Source of the DNA: Dipteris shenzhenensis
Taxonomy: Eukaryota; Polypodiophyta; Polypodiopsida; Gleicheniales
Direction: 5' to 3' (one strand)
Length of the DNA stretch: 64,000 nucleotides
NCBI GenBank assembly: GCA_047967505.1
Contig: CM106540.1
The translations under genes and the position numbers were made by a program. Positions within the stretch are counted from its first letter, which is position 1, and every line of letters starts with the position of its first letter. Below are positions 1 through 10,924 of the stretch, piece after piece. The notes beneath the pieces are model-generated. The model ran no database searches. It had not been told where the DNA came from and was given only the letters and a program-made list of their open reading frames with translations.

Positions 1-1718
1 ATGTATGTAGCACCTTTCTAGATGAGACACATTTTAGCGATAGAGTGGAAGAGATTTGAGAGGCTACCAAACCATGTGGGTTAGATCCATTTTGATCACA
101 CTCTTGACCCGTTGTATGTGAGCCACCTAGCCTCTCGGAGCTTCCAATCATACTTATAGATGATATGGACCTCACCCATTCCTCAAATACCCTTGACTCA
201 GTGATACAAGATGTTGCCGCCAGATCCTCTCCCATGAGTCTCGACATGAACGTGTCCCAACTATTGGGAAGGTGCCCCAAACCCCTTGGTTTGATGATGA
301 GTGCAAAGAGATGAGAGCCCACGATCTCCCAACTGAGTGAGCACTGGGACATTTGACTTTATTATATGCACAGCAGATCTCATGTCGAGTGACATGGCAT
401 AAGAAGTAGGCTTCTCCCATACACAAGATGGATGAGGTGATTGGGTCCTTTCATGAAGGAGATCCTACTATGGGCTGGGGGCTCCTCTAGGAGGCAAAAT
501 CGCCCATCTCCATCATAGATCCATCATATTTGTACACATATTCATGCTCCCTCCATGATGTCCCAGGGCACGCACCACCTGATATGTCCTCTATGTCTAG
601 ACTCACCATATGTCACTTGTTCACTGCATAGAATGTATGGACTGCCCTTCTCTAGCTTCATAACCAAAGATCACCAGATCATGAGGACTATACACTGAAC
701 ACTTTGCACATGGACACGAGGTTTTGACCTCAATTCTAGCACAGTTGTTCAACTATGCCATATGCCATGGCTTCCCGCCTACTTGGAGTACTACCACAAT
801 AGTCACAAGGCAGGTGCTCCCACAGGCACTGGGAACTAGCACACTCTTAAGATTGGCCACACTCTGGCTAAGATATATGGGTCGGTACTAGAGAGGGAGA
901 GAAACAACCACACAGAGGGTCAAGGGCAACGGGCTCTCAAACAAGCAGGTTATCGAAGACAGCACTCCACCTTGGACCACATTCTCACCTCAAGGGCTAG
1001 CATTGAAGAGGCAAAGTTGAGGGACCCAAAAATCTATAGTTTCCTTGTAGATTTTTGTAATGCATTGGATATTGTCCCACACTCCCACCTGATCAGAAGA
1101 TTACTTGGGCTGTAGCTCCTAGAGATCATGATCTAGGGGGCTATGAGTTTATATGACTCTGTCAGAGGGAGGGTACGTGCCCCTGGAGGTCTATCAAATC
1201 AGGTTTAGAGCACTATTGGAGTGAAGCAAGGCTTCCCCCTCTCTCCGACTATCTTTGGGCTCTATATTGATGAGATCACATCCTTTGTAGATCTCCTACA
1301 GGCAGAGAGGGTTCACTTCTGGCTAACCTAATGGTGCAAATGCTGTTGTACGCAAATGACAAAGTCCTCATATCATCCTCAATAGAGGGATTGCATAAAC
1401 ATCTAGAGGCCTTGGAGGTGTTTTGCAAAGAGAGATAACCTTGGAAAAACAAAGGTTATGACCTTCAACACCTCACCAGTAGTGTTCCATTACCATAGCT
1501 TCACATACCAAGATGAGCAAGTGGAGATAGTGCAGTCTTACACATGTCTGGGGGTAGTGTTCACCGGACCACATTTCATGATGATTCATGTAGGTATAGC
1601 ACCACTCACACGAGCACAGTGTGCCCTAGATCGACTAGAGAGGCGGTGCTTCTAGGCACATTTTCGAGACCCTCTAACAAAGGGTTGGCTTTTTAACACC
1701 CTAGTGAGGCTGACTACT
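1..1718 (+). mobile_element. LINE remnant, copy 1 (partial endonuclease end + reverse transcriptase)
   Basis: Degenerate non-LTR retrotransposon on the plus strand. In interrupted frames it shows the region after the endonuclease (PWFD-like motif near 285-300), a reverse transcriptase with the GVKQGFPLSPTIFGLY block near 1220-1265, and the palm motif near 1346-1360, which reads LLYAND instead of YADD. The catalytic Asp-to-Asn change is G to A. Numerous stops and frameshifts make it inactive. Its first bases match the sequence starting at 1719, so the window opens inside a head-to-tail arrangement of period about 1718 bp. The left end lies outside the window. Confidence 0.8.
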
Positions 1719-2533
1719 ATGTATGCAGCACCTTTTTGGGGGAGTGACATTTCAGAACAAAGTGGAAGAGAGTTGAGAGGCTACCAAACCATGTGGATCA
1801 AATCCATTTTGATCACACTCTTAACCCGTTGTATGTGAGCCACCTGGCCTCTCGGAGCTTCCAATCTTACTTGGAAATGATATGGACCTTGCCCATGTCT
1901 CAAATGCCCTTGTCTTAGGGAGACATGATATTGCCGCCAAATCCATTCCCACGACTCGACCATCATTATTCTCAAATGGGAAGATGCCCCAAAACCCCGT
2001 GGTTTGATAACGAGTGCAGAGAGATTAGAGCCAACCTCACACGTGAGCAATTACTAGGGCATTTGTCTTCACCACAGGCACAACAAATCTCACGCCGAGT
2101 TACACAGCATAAGAAGCGAGATTTTCTCATACATAGGTCTTTCCAAAGATCACCAGATCATGAGGGACTACGCACTAAGCACTTTGCATATGGATAGGAG
2201 TTTTTGACTCCAACTCTAGCACAATTTTTCAACCATTGCATATGCCATGGCTTCGTGCCTACCTGGAGCACTACCACAATAGTACCGATTCACAAGGCAA
2301 GTGATCCCATGGACACCAAGAACTACCGCACTCTTATGATTGGCCACACTCTGTCTAAGATATATGGGTCGGTACTAGAGAGGGAGAGCAGCAGTCACAC
2401 AGAGGGTCATGAGCAACGAGCTCTTGGACAAGCAGTTTTTCAAAGACAGCACTCCACTCTGGACCACATTCTCACATTGAGAGCCATCAATGAAGAGGTG
2501 AAGTCGAGGGACCAAAAAGTCTATAGTTGCATT
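1719..2533 (+). mobile_element. LINE remnant, copy 2, left part (interrupted by hAT)
   Basis: Second LINE copy, clearly similar to 1-1080. It encodes the MYAAPFWG-type segment, the PKTPWFDNEC block near 1990-2020 and the reverse-transcriptase start (VPIHKASDP, NYRTL, KIYGSVLERE) near 2280-2385. Relative to copy 1 it lacks roughly 250 bp between about 2139 and 2140 (copy 1 about 425-665). It stops at 2533, where the hAT element begins, and resumes at 10917. Joining the two sides across one copy of the 8-bp duplication gives the same 45-bp spacing as copy 1. Confidence 0.8.
2526..2533. repeat. Target-site duplication, left (hAT)
   Basis: GTTGCATT directly flanks the left end of the element and is repeated at 10917-10924. 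Eight base pairs is the standard hAT duplication length. Copy 1 of the LINE (near 1030-1075) shows the unoccupied arrangement. Confidence 0.88.
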
Positions 2534-2560
2534 CAAGGATTACGTTCATGTTTTCACGTT
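2534..2560 (+). repeat. hAT left terminal inverted repeat
   Basis: Starts CAAGGATT, identical over the first 8 bases to the inward-read right end (10916 backwards); similarity fades after about 20 bases. hAT terminal repeats are usually short and imperfect. Confidence 0.8.
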
Positions 2561-2644
2561 TGCATTAATGGGTTATTAGCGTTCTTTAATTACTCTTCCA
2601 AGTAGCGTGAAAACAATGTGATCACGTAATTTATCAAAAAATTG

Positions 2645-2825
2645 GATAAAAGTACTACCGGTACATGAGATACTACGACGATAGTACTCGCATTATCGAT
2701 GGTAATACTAATTATCCCGATGGTGTAAATACCGGTGGTAATATACACCACTGAGATAATTAATATTATCACCAGTAATGTGAGTACTACTGCCGGTAGT
2801 ATCTTGTGTACCAACAGTACTGTGG
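2645..2825. repeat. hAT left subterminal repeat cluster
   Basis: Dense imperfect copies of a short motif around ACTACYGCCGGTAGT and its variants in both orientations, for example near 2654, 2739 and 2787. The same motif family fills the right subterminal region. Clusters like this are the usual transposase-binding sites of hAT and CACTA elements; binding is inferred. Confidence 0.7.
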
Positions 2826-3540
2826 ATTGCAAATTCCCAATTTCTTGCATGCCCTAAGGCTATATATTGGTGGAAATGGCAATAGAGGCTCGTCATTCGA
2901 TCCGGTTGTGGTTCATATCCCGATAAACCTTTTGGTAAGTTGGGAAAGAAATTGAACCACGATTTATATTTGAATAGTTGTAAGGCTAAGTGGGTTAGAG
3001 TGAGTCAGCATTCATTATACCTGTGGGTGTAGTTTGCTCCTCTGATTCCTTGCATCTTGGGGAAATTGTAGACCACGAACATGAGGGCTAGTGGATGCGA
3101 CTGTTTGTTGTGTGTTCTCAAGGGTGGTCTATACTCTGACTCCTTGCATTTTGGGGAACTTGTGGACCATGATCATGAGTGCCAATGAATGTGATTGTTA
3201 GTGAGCAGTCTTGACTCTTAATCTAAGGGCCTTAGGTATGGAGAGAAGGGGGAGACGAGATGGCAATGACTTGAGCAAAAATAGGGCACGTGTTGTGACT
3301 ATGAATGTACAATTAGAAATGCTCATCCACAATCTTCAAGATGAGTTGTGACTAGGCAAACTGTGGATGCGTCAGGTCATGCCCATGCCAGTATTCATAT
3401 GCCTAAAAATGTTCCTAGGGTTGAAGAAGGAGTTACAGAAGCGGATCTCATTGCCGAAATGGGCACTACCCCAAGATACGGGGAGAGGATTTATGTGGGT
3501 GTCACAATCCTCTCAAAGAGTTGTTCCACATGCACAGCGG
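2826..3540. other. hAT internal non-coding sequence
   Basis: No convincing gene. It holds two similar lines around 3040-3080 and 3130-3170 (a CTTGCATYTTGGGGAA-type repeat) and presumably the promoter and leader of the transposase. Open stretches near 3348-3600 may be the decayed start of the transposase ahead of the BED finger. Confidence 0.5.
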
Positions 3541-5550
3541 GGAAAACGTAAGTCACATGGTCTAAAGTGGGACTTTGTTATTAATGTTCATGAACGTTGA
3601 GTGGAAATGAAAGTATTGTGGAATACAAAAATCTGGGGGAGCACCTCGCATAAGGGGCCACTTGCTTGGTGACTCAAGAAAGAGCATTCAGCATTGTGCG
3701 GCCCCAGGAGCTGCTGCAACAGCTCGCACCTTGACATCGAAGTTGCAAGCTTTTGGAAAAATACAAAGAAGATCAATTTGGAAAAGTCAAGGTATAAGTG
3801 GAGTAGAGTCTGTAAGCATACACTGTAAGCATACACGGTGATGGAAGTATAAGTGTTGCAGGCTCCCATGCTAGAACTCCTTGTGTGGAAACTAGCATGC
3901 AAGATAGATCGCCACCTATGGCTCGTGAAGCTAGATCGACAAAATTGCTACTCCTAACTTGAGGCAACCCACGATAGTTGAGAGCATCTAGGTTTAAGAT
4001 TGGAGAATGCACAGTATGTACTTTGTAGATCAATCTTGCAGCGGTCAGGATATCCACTGAGTATGGTCGATAACGATGATATGAGAGCTCGATGGAATTG
4101 CATTGCTAACTATGGGCCGGGCTTAAGCCGCCTTCTTACCACAAATTGTGTACGTCATTATTAGATAAGGCATATGAAAAAGAGAAAGAGCACATAAATC
4201 GTAGCATTTTCAAGCATCTTCATAACATCGGATGCACAATTGTCTTAGACAGGTGGACAAGCATAAAACGCCATGCTTTATTGAATGTAATGGTTATATC
4301 ACCATATGGGGAGGCTTTCCACACATAGATTGATGCATCACATCATGTAAATAAGTCAGGGACATATATGGTTGGTGTGTTATCCAAGGTTATAAGAGAG
4401 TTAGGCCCTTAAAAGGTTGTTTAGGTTGTCATGGATAATGCCAAGAGTTGTAAAAAGGCGGGAAGAATATTGCAAAGGGAGTATACCAACTTATATGCAT
4501 CTACGTGTTGTACACATACTTTAAATCTTGCACTGAAAGATTGGTATAAACAAGTGCCATGGTTCAAAGAGATTGTTTGTGAGGTTGAGACATCATCAAA
4601 TTAGTATGATCGAAGCAACGTCTCGAAGCAATCTTTATGTTTTGTGATGGTTCTACCATGTTACAATTGCCAACAAACCACGAGATTTGCTACGTACTTC
4701 TACACTTTGCAATCTCTAGTGAAAAATAGGAGTTTTCTTATAGCGACATTTTATTGTGATGCATTTGAACGATGGTGGATGTCAGAGTTGACCGTCGATA
4801 GGGCAACAAAGGAGAAAATGCATGACTTAATCCCCTGCATTATGGAAATGGTTTGAGGATGTTGCTAATGCTATAAAACTTGTTTTATATGCGCTTAGGG
4901 CATTGGACTCAAAGTCTCCAACAATCAAAAAAGCATGGATGCTTTTTTGGAGTATTGAGCAAGCTCTTATTGCGAGGAATCCCCCTGCTCACCTGAGCCA
5001 AGAGAATGAGAGAAGACCATTTAATGCTACAAAACACAAGGAATTGTGGCAATTGTTTAGGCCATGATGGGAGCAAGCTCATAATCCATTGCATAGTGTT
5101 GGGTACCTTTTAGACCCCGAGTGGTGGAATATGAAGGCTAAAGAGATCCCAATTGTTATGCATGACTTTCATAAGGTGGTGCAACAATATTATCCCCACA
5201 ACCATGAGTTTGCAAGTGTTGTAACGAGTTAGCCAAGTATCGATGCAAGGAGGGGTTGTTTGCATCGAGCGATGTTCAAGCATTGGTAGAAACTACATTT
5301 GCTTAGAAATGGTGGCACGTGTGAACTACTATGCCCGATTGCAATGAGGGTTCTTTCTCAGACATGCTCAAACTCAGGCTCAGAAAGAAACTGGAGTCAT
5401 TACAAGTACATTCATAGTACTTTACAAAATAGACTTCTAGAGGATTGGGCTAAGAAGTTAGTGTACATCTATGCCAATCATAAAATCCTAGAAACATTAG
5501 GAGATGTGGGATATGAGGAGAAAGTTCCAAAATGGACCTACAATATCTAG
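3541..5550 (+). pseudogene. hAT-family transposase (BED / DUF659 / hATC), decayed
   Basis: Transposase of the surrounding element. Three blocks appear in order. (1) A BED zinc-finger remnant near 3560-3690: WDFV, then KYCGIQKSGG, RIRGHLLG and a later Cys, with the first expected zinc Cys now a TGA stop. (2) A DUF659 core near 4130-4560: TIVLDRWTSIKRHALL, VVQVVMDNAKSC and CCTHTLNLALKDW, the known hAT block with the DNA and H-NL motifs. (3) The hATC dimerisation domain near 5299-5490: LCPIAMRVLSQ, SGSERNWSHYKYIHS and LVYIYANHKIL. Several in-frame stops (for example near 4327, 4411, 4602 and 4854) and at least one frameshift after WDFVINVHE make it non-functional. Confidence 0.85.
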
Positions 5551-6920
5551 CCAGATGCTATACAACCTAGGAGAAAGTTCCAAAATGGACCTACGATATC
5601 CCGCCAGATGCTATACAACCTGAAGCAGCCATCATTGTAGATTCCAAAACCCCAAGAAGAGGATGAAACTAGGACTTATGGTGCAACATCCGAGGAGGAT
5701 AGCGAGATGAGGAGGATGAATCTGATGAAGATGAAGGAAATAATATTCGCCTTCCGCATGGGTCTGAAGATGAGGACATTGATGACGAACACGATGAGGA
5801 TAGTGACTCATGAATTGTGGCAATGATGGCAACAGGGTTTTGAATGTCTCATTGTATCCTAAATGTGTTCTTGTTTTTTGATTGCGAGTTGCGATTTAGG
5901 GTTGCATAAGAATTGTCTTATTGTGCATTGTAAATATCTTGTGTTTAGGGTTTGGACTTTGATTCTTCCTTGTTGCCATCGCATAGGCTTTTGGGTGGTA
6001 ATGCCAATTGTTGTGCTCTTGGCCAAGTTCAATTGATCAAAAGCATGGAAACTGGCATACCACTCTGTCTCATATGCAATAGAATCCTATGCGACGACGT
6101 GAGGAAGAAGCATGTGCAAGGTTGAATTTCTTGTCTTTGGTAACATTTTTCTTTAGTGACTTTAGAGATAAGTTTTAATTGTGTGTGTGTGAGAGAGAGA
6201 GAGCACTTGCAATGAAAGTGCATATAATTATATTTTAATGGCAAATAGAAAATGATTTTAAATTTTACTTTATATAGTTTATCATGATTAAAGTTTAAAG
6301 TCTACTTTATATAGGATTGCATAGTGTTTTAAATTTTGAATTCCAATAGATGCATGGGTTTAGGTTTTAAGTAAAATGATGGATCATGGATGCATGGGTT
6401 TAGGTTTTAAGTATTAGGATGGATGCAAATGAATATGACCATTGGATTATATTTGTTTTCAATTAACCATAGCCTTCCTTAAATTATTTATTATGAAATC
6501 ATATATTGACACTATTCCAATTGATGACTTTAGGATTGCATGTGAGGGAGGCATGTGACTTTAGGATTGCATGTGATGGATTTAGGGATTGCATAGTGCA
6601 AAATAATTATGAACATTGGATGCATATAAATTAATCACTAAGCATTCAAATAAATGAATTTCACTAGATCATATAGTACACCATCATAGAACTCCAATGA
6701 ACTTAAAACAAAGGCATATATTTCCATCATAAAGAGAATGTATAACTTCATTCAATGTCATGGTCTTGGATATAACTGTCCTAAGCCCAACACCATGTAC
6801 AATGCCATTGATAGTTAGGCTTTACAAAGTGGACAAATTGATCTAGTTGGCAAGTAATCTACTAGACAATAAAGATGAAATTTATGGCTACAAGGCAGAG
6901 AGTAATAGCCGGTACAATTA
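5551..6920. other. hAT interior: acidic tail, then AT-rich non-coding DNA
   Basis: About 5560-5815 encodes, in broken plus frames, an acidic Glu/Asp-rich tail typical of hAT transposase C-termini; a phrase near 5515-5560 is duplicated just downstream (5565-5620). About 6340-6600 has short direct repeats (GGATGCATGGGTTTAGG twice, TTTAGGATTGCATGTGA twice). No gene is seen between 5820 and 6920. Confidence 0.55.
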
Positions 6921-7946
6921 TCAAACAAGCATTGGCATATTGGGCACAAGCAATTGTCTGGGCTTGGAGGGAAGGGGTTCCACGGCATATGGTTGTGAGG
7001 ATGGATGGCGACAAATAGCTAACCGTGCCTCCATGCTTGCATCTCCGCTTAGTGTTGCACATGCTTCATGGACCTCTTGCCGCAACTGTGTGTTGAGGTC
7101 CTCCAAGCTCTTCAATTGGGCACGTAGAGCAATAATCTCATTCTGTAACTCTGGCTCGGTTTGCAATCTTTTAGTTTCTAGGCATTGGACCTACTCGAAC
7201 CGGGCCACATTCTCCTCGCAAAGTTGCACCACTTGTTGCCTTATTGGGCCATGTGCACCCTCCAATCCCCTAGACAATTGTGATCGGGTGAGCGTCACTT
7301 CTATACGACCACGCATACGCTTGTCCTTGTAAGAGGAGAAGTCCACCTATATACCCTTAATGAAGTGCGCGTACAAGAATTTGGCAAAGTACATCGCCAC
7401 TTCATTATGGTGTGGGGGCTTTCCATATACCTCCATGTAGATTTGCCTGGCATTTTTTCGAATCCGTTCGTCTCGGCAATTGGCTATCTTCCACCTCCCA
7501 TGCTAGTCCAAAGCTTGGGTTGGGGTGCTTCCATCTCCCTCTGTTCTTTTGCATCTCCTGACCTGACTACCTAAGGCTACCTCTTCATTTGCCTCTAAGG
7601 CCTGGAGCTCTTGTTTAGAGACCAGCTTGTTTACTTCTTTCCATTGCATGCCTACAAAACCAACACCCATGGTGTCGATTGCTAGTCAGATACTTATTGG
7701 CAATATCTTTAAACAAAAATTGAATTATTAAACATACAGACCTCTAGGTTGAGTGTACACGGATGTATGCACAATAGTCTCTAGCACATGCTCGAGCACT
7801 GCACTGGCAACCCTGCGTAGCCACTCAAACTGTAACCGTTGATGCTCGACATGTTGAGCCTCCTCTTGCATCAATGGATGCTTGCTTGCTCTTCTGGAGA
7901 CTTCCTCCTCCCTGTGCGAAGGAGGAGTATCCTCTCCTTGTGACAT
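6921..7946 (-). pseudogene. Coiled-coil protein inside the hAT element, decayed
   Basis: Family not recognised. One frame runs 250 codons from an ATG at 7670 to a stop at 6921 with only three internal stops, all TAG (7505, 7349, 7193, read on the minus strand). Visible parts are KEVNKLVSKQELQALEANEE, then QIYMEVYGKPPHHNEVAMYF, DFSSYKDKRMRGRIEVTLTR, and a heptad-like coiled coil (LQNEIIALRAQLKSLEDLN) followed by a Pro-rich tail. A separate open segment at 7946-7731 (starts MSQGEDTPPSHREEE) ends at a GT (TAGAG/gtctgt) and may be an upstream exon. The layout resembles second proteins of plant DNA transposons, but no family match can be claimed by eye. Confidence 0.55.
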
Positions 7947-8300
7947 TTTCGAATAGTGTAGTGTGGATACTGTAGTTTAGATAGCACAGTATAGATAAAT
8001 GCCCTGAATGCAGTATGCAAAGTCTACATGCATCAAATTCAATATTTGTGAGTTCATCTTGTGTGAGATAGGACACAAGATGCAAATGTCACGTACAATA
8101 TGCTTGATGAAAGAAGAAGATGTTACATATGCTATGCAAAATGTACATGTTGCAATCTTGGATAAATGCTTTCAAATGTTGCAATCTTTACATAATATAA
8201 AAGGCCGTACATCCACAAGATAAATGACATCTTTTTGAGTTATAAATGCTTTCAAGGCCAATAATTTGTTTTTGAACAAGAAGTTTATTACGATAAGTTT
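7947..8300. other. hAT interior spacer between the two minus-strand genes
   Basis: No supported coding sequence. Short open stretches on both strands are chance. It lies between the 3' end of the kinase-like pseudogene and the 5' end of the coiled-coil pseudogene, so it may have held a promoter. Confidence 0.4.
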
Positions 8301-9951
8301 GACAGACACATGGTGTCCCAAAAATATTACGAGGCAAAAAATGTGGCGTATGTTGCAAGCCTAAGGGCAAGAGACATCTCTTCCATAGGCCTCATAGCCA
8401 ATTCTCCCTCACATTTTACTCTCTCTAAGATATCACTGGTCTCTGTAGGTGGCTTTATGCGATGCATCATTTTTTCGTGCACGACGCTTAATGGCATTAA
8501 CAACATGAGAGGGAGGCATTTTTTTATCATTCTCAATATAACCCTAGGCATCTTTAAAAAATTGAATCATCTCAACAATGATCCATCCCAATGCATAGGT
8601 ATCTGCATGGCATGTATATCTGCCTCTCAAGGCTACTTCTTGTAGCTCGGGTGCAAGCCACTTTTTCCACCCGTGCTCTTCCTCTTTCCTACAAACTCTC
8701 TCAGCAAAGTCGGCATCTGTCTCCAAAGACTACTTCTTTAGATGCTTGAATGCCTTTCAAATCTCCGAGAAGTCCATGGCCATCCCCCAATCTATTATGC
8801 CTACTCGACATCTAGACTTTCCAACAAAATCCAATAAGATGTTGTGGGTACAGGTCTGTGTGCATCCACCTTCCTATGTGCAACCTTCCCAAACCATCCA
8901 CAAGTGCATGGATGATATGGAGGAGATTCTTACAAAAGACTGATCCGAACAATATCTTCCTTCTCCAATGTAGCTTGGACTTCCCCGCTTGCAGTGGCCA
9001 TCAGATCCGCTCCTCCTCTTAGAGCATGGTGGAAGTAGCATGTGAACCTGCCCTAGTCCATTGGCAGAATTTGAAGAAACTGCAACAAGCTACCGCCATT
9101 AAAGTATGGTGTAATGGTCCACACTGGCTCTTCTCGGGTTGCTGCGATCACACATACAAGGACTAGGTGTAAAATCTGCATGAGTTGTTATCTCCTTGCT
9201 TCTCGTCTATGCATCCCAATATTTCCCTTGTACTTCTTTCCGCAATATTCCATGTGATATGGCAATCCTGCAACTCCTACCAACCGCACTTTAAAAACAG
9301 TGCCATAGGATCCTGAGCCGGTTGTCTCGCCAACTTGGATCTCCCTCTCTGTGACATAGGCCAAGATTGACACTCTATCTATGTTACTAGCCAGGTGTTG
9401 TGCCCTTTGAACCTCATCACCTCTCAATGGTTGAGAGGGTGTAGAGGCTGGCTGCTCTTCACCTGTAGCCAAGGACGTACCTCGCCCTTAAGATGTTGTA
9501 GCCTGCTTTTCCCACCTCTTAGCCACTATGACACAACGATCTGACACAATGACCTTACTCTTGTGCTTGGCCCATACACTCGTCCATTGTGTTAATTTGA
9601 AGACATCAAACTCTTGTGCAAGAGTAGGGTCTGCATTGCATACTTCATTGAAGTGGGTCTCTACATTCCCAATAAAGCTATCAACCCAAAGCATGGCATC
9701 TGTCTCCCATTGCACCCGGCTCGCAAGGTCATTTGACCTTCAGACTGCAAACTGGTCTTAGCATCACCAAGAATCCTCCTCTTCATAGTACTAACTCCCT
9801 CTAAACTAGATACGGTTGATTCCATCTCACTCTCCTCCATGTTGCACACCCTAATAAAAAAGTCATCTTGAATGCTTCTCATCACTCTCTTGCAGTCACC
9901 CTTACTTAGCTCTTCCCCTACTTTTTGCTTAGTGCCAGTGGTTGAGGCCAT
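8300..9951 (-). pseudogene. Protein-kinase-like gene inside the hAT element, decayed
   Basis: Reads from ATG 9951 (MASTTGTKQKVGEEL). A roughly 170-residue N-terminal region has no recognised family. The kinase fold follows: glycine loop GSGSYGTVFKV near 9285-9320, candidate ATP-binding Lys in CGKKYKG near 9235, an N-lobe hinge block (TITPYFNGGSLLQFL) near 9070-9120, a helix E-like stretch before a catalytic loop HTDLYP/HNILLD near 8840-8880 split by a frameshift, a DWG in place of DFG (GIIDWGMAM) near 8785, and the APE motif plus YTCHADTYALGWIIVEM near 8580-8660. Several stops and at least three frameshifts are present. Kinases are not part of ordinary hAT elements, so this is probably captured host sequence. 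Confidence 0.75.
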
Positions 9952-10070
9952 GCTTGCGATTAGATCTCGCTAAATGTGTGCGGAAAGCTTTCTCGCTTGA
10001 CACTAGCAAACAACTATAGTTGCCACACAATAGTGAGCAGGCAGGCATCTGACAATAACTCCCATCCTAT
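9952..10070. promoter_or_regulatory. Presumed 5' flank of the kinase-like gene
   Basis: Lies just upstream of the minus-strand ATG at 9951. No clear TATA motif; listed only because a promoter would have to be near here. Confidence 0.2.
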
Positions 10071-10356
10071 GCATGCATGAAATGCAAATGCAAATGATGT
10101 CAATGCACGCATGCAAATTTTTTAATTACATGAAATGCAAATGATTTCAATGCAAATTTTTTAATTACATGAAATGCAAATGATTTCAATGCAGGCATGC
10201 AAGAAATGATTCTTCCAATGCATGCATGCATGAAATGCAAGATAATTTCGTAAAAAAATTGATTTCAATGCATGCATGCAAGATAATTTTGTAAAAAATT
10301 TGATTTCAATGCATGCATGCAAGAAATGCAAGATAATTTCATAAAAATTTTGATAC
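10070..10356. repeat. Degenerate tandem repeat with ATGCATGC cores
   Basis: Six or so copies of a 45-60 bp unit of the form GATTTCAATGCATGCATGCA followed by AGATAATTTCRTAAAAA. The palindromic ATGCATGC core recurs near 10200-10320. It sits inside the hAT element just before the right subterminal region, beside a C9 run at 10360. Confidence 0.75.
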
Positions 10357-10529
10357 CACCCCCCCCCCCTTTATGTGGAGGGCCAAGGAAACCTAGTTCC
10401 AAGTCGTGGTCCCAACTAGCCCCCATCCTATTCAAGACACGAGACCAGGAACCACCAGGCCCCTCGCCCAAGACATGGAGAGAGGAGGATTTTTACCTCT
10501 TCTCAATCCACTGTTAGTGGGCAATAACA

Positions 10530-10830
10530 TCGGCGGTTGGCATATATTTTGGGGCGATGGTACTACCGCCGGTAGTTTGAAGATTACTGCTAGTAGCAGT
10601 AGTACTACTCATAGTAAAAAGATTATTACCGTCGGTTGTAATAATACTAATGGCGGTTATACTTAAACCACTAGAGATAGTAAAAGTACCGGCAATATGG
10701 TCACTACTGCCGTCGATAATAATGTGTCAGTCTACCAGTGGTACTATTAGCAGTACCGTCGGTAGTGTTACTATTACCATTGGTATGTATTTAGTTTCCA
10801 GGTCAATGCCACCTAATAGCGTAAAGCCAT
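10530..10830. repeat. hAT right subterminal repeat cluster
   Basis: Many variants of the same motif as on the left, for example ACTACCGCCGGTAGT near 10562, ACTACTGCCGTCGATAAT near 10704 and AGTACCGTCGGTAGT near 10752, in both orientations. This mirrors the left side and supports the element boundaries. Confidence 0.7.
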
Positions 10831-10889
10831 GATTGTAACCATGAATGTGTGAAATACGTCATCACGACACTTAATCACAAGAAAATTCA

Positions 10890-10916
10890 TGTGATTATGT
10901 GAATATGCAATCCTTG
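10890..10916 (-). repeat. hAT right terminal inverted repeat
   Basis: Read inward from 10916 it begins CAAGGATTGCATATTCAC, matching the first eight bases of the left end, and is directly followed by the GTTGCATT duplication. Confidence 0.8.
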
Positions 10917-10924
10917 GTTGCATT
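10917..10924. repeat. Target-site duplication, right (hAT)
   Basis: GTTGCATT, identical to 2526-2533, immediately after the right terminus. Confidence 0.88.

Larger units (their letters stand above)
2534..10916 (+). mobile_element. 8.4-kb hAT transposon with extra genes
   Basis: Complete by its ends: the left terminus begins CAAGGATTACGTTCATG, and the right terminus read inward begins CAAGGATTGCATATTCA. The termini are flanked by an 8-bp direct repeat. Both subterminal regions carry dense short repeats. Inside, in order, are a decayed plus-strand transposase (BED, DUF659, hATC; about 3.5-5.6 kb), a minus-strand coiled-coil pseudogene (6921-7946), a minus-strand kinase-like pseudogene (about 8.3-9951) and a tandem repeat block (10.07-10.36 kb). 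The transposase is broken, so the copy can no longer act alone. The two minus-strand genes could be captured host sequences or accessory genes of the family. Confidence 0.85.

Noticed and set aside
6847-7332. 161-codon plus-strand open frame
   Set aside because: It is the antisense shadow of the minus-strand coiled-coil pseudogene, whose frame is longer and has protein-like composition.
8746-8943. 65-codon plus-strand open frame
   Set aside because: Antisense to the kinase catalytic loop and DWG segment; no domain of its own.
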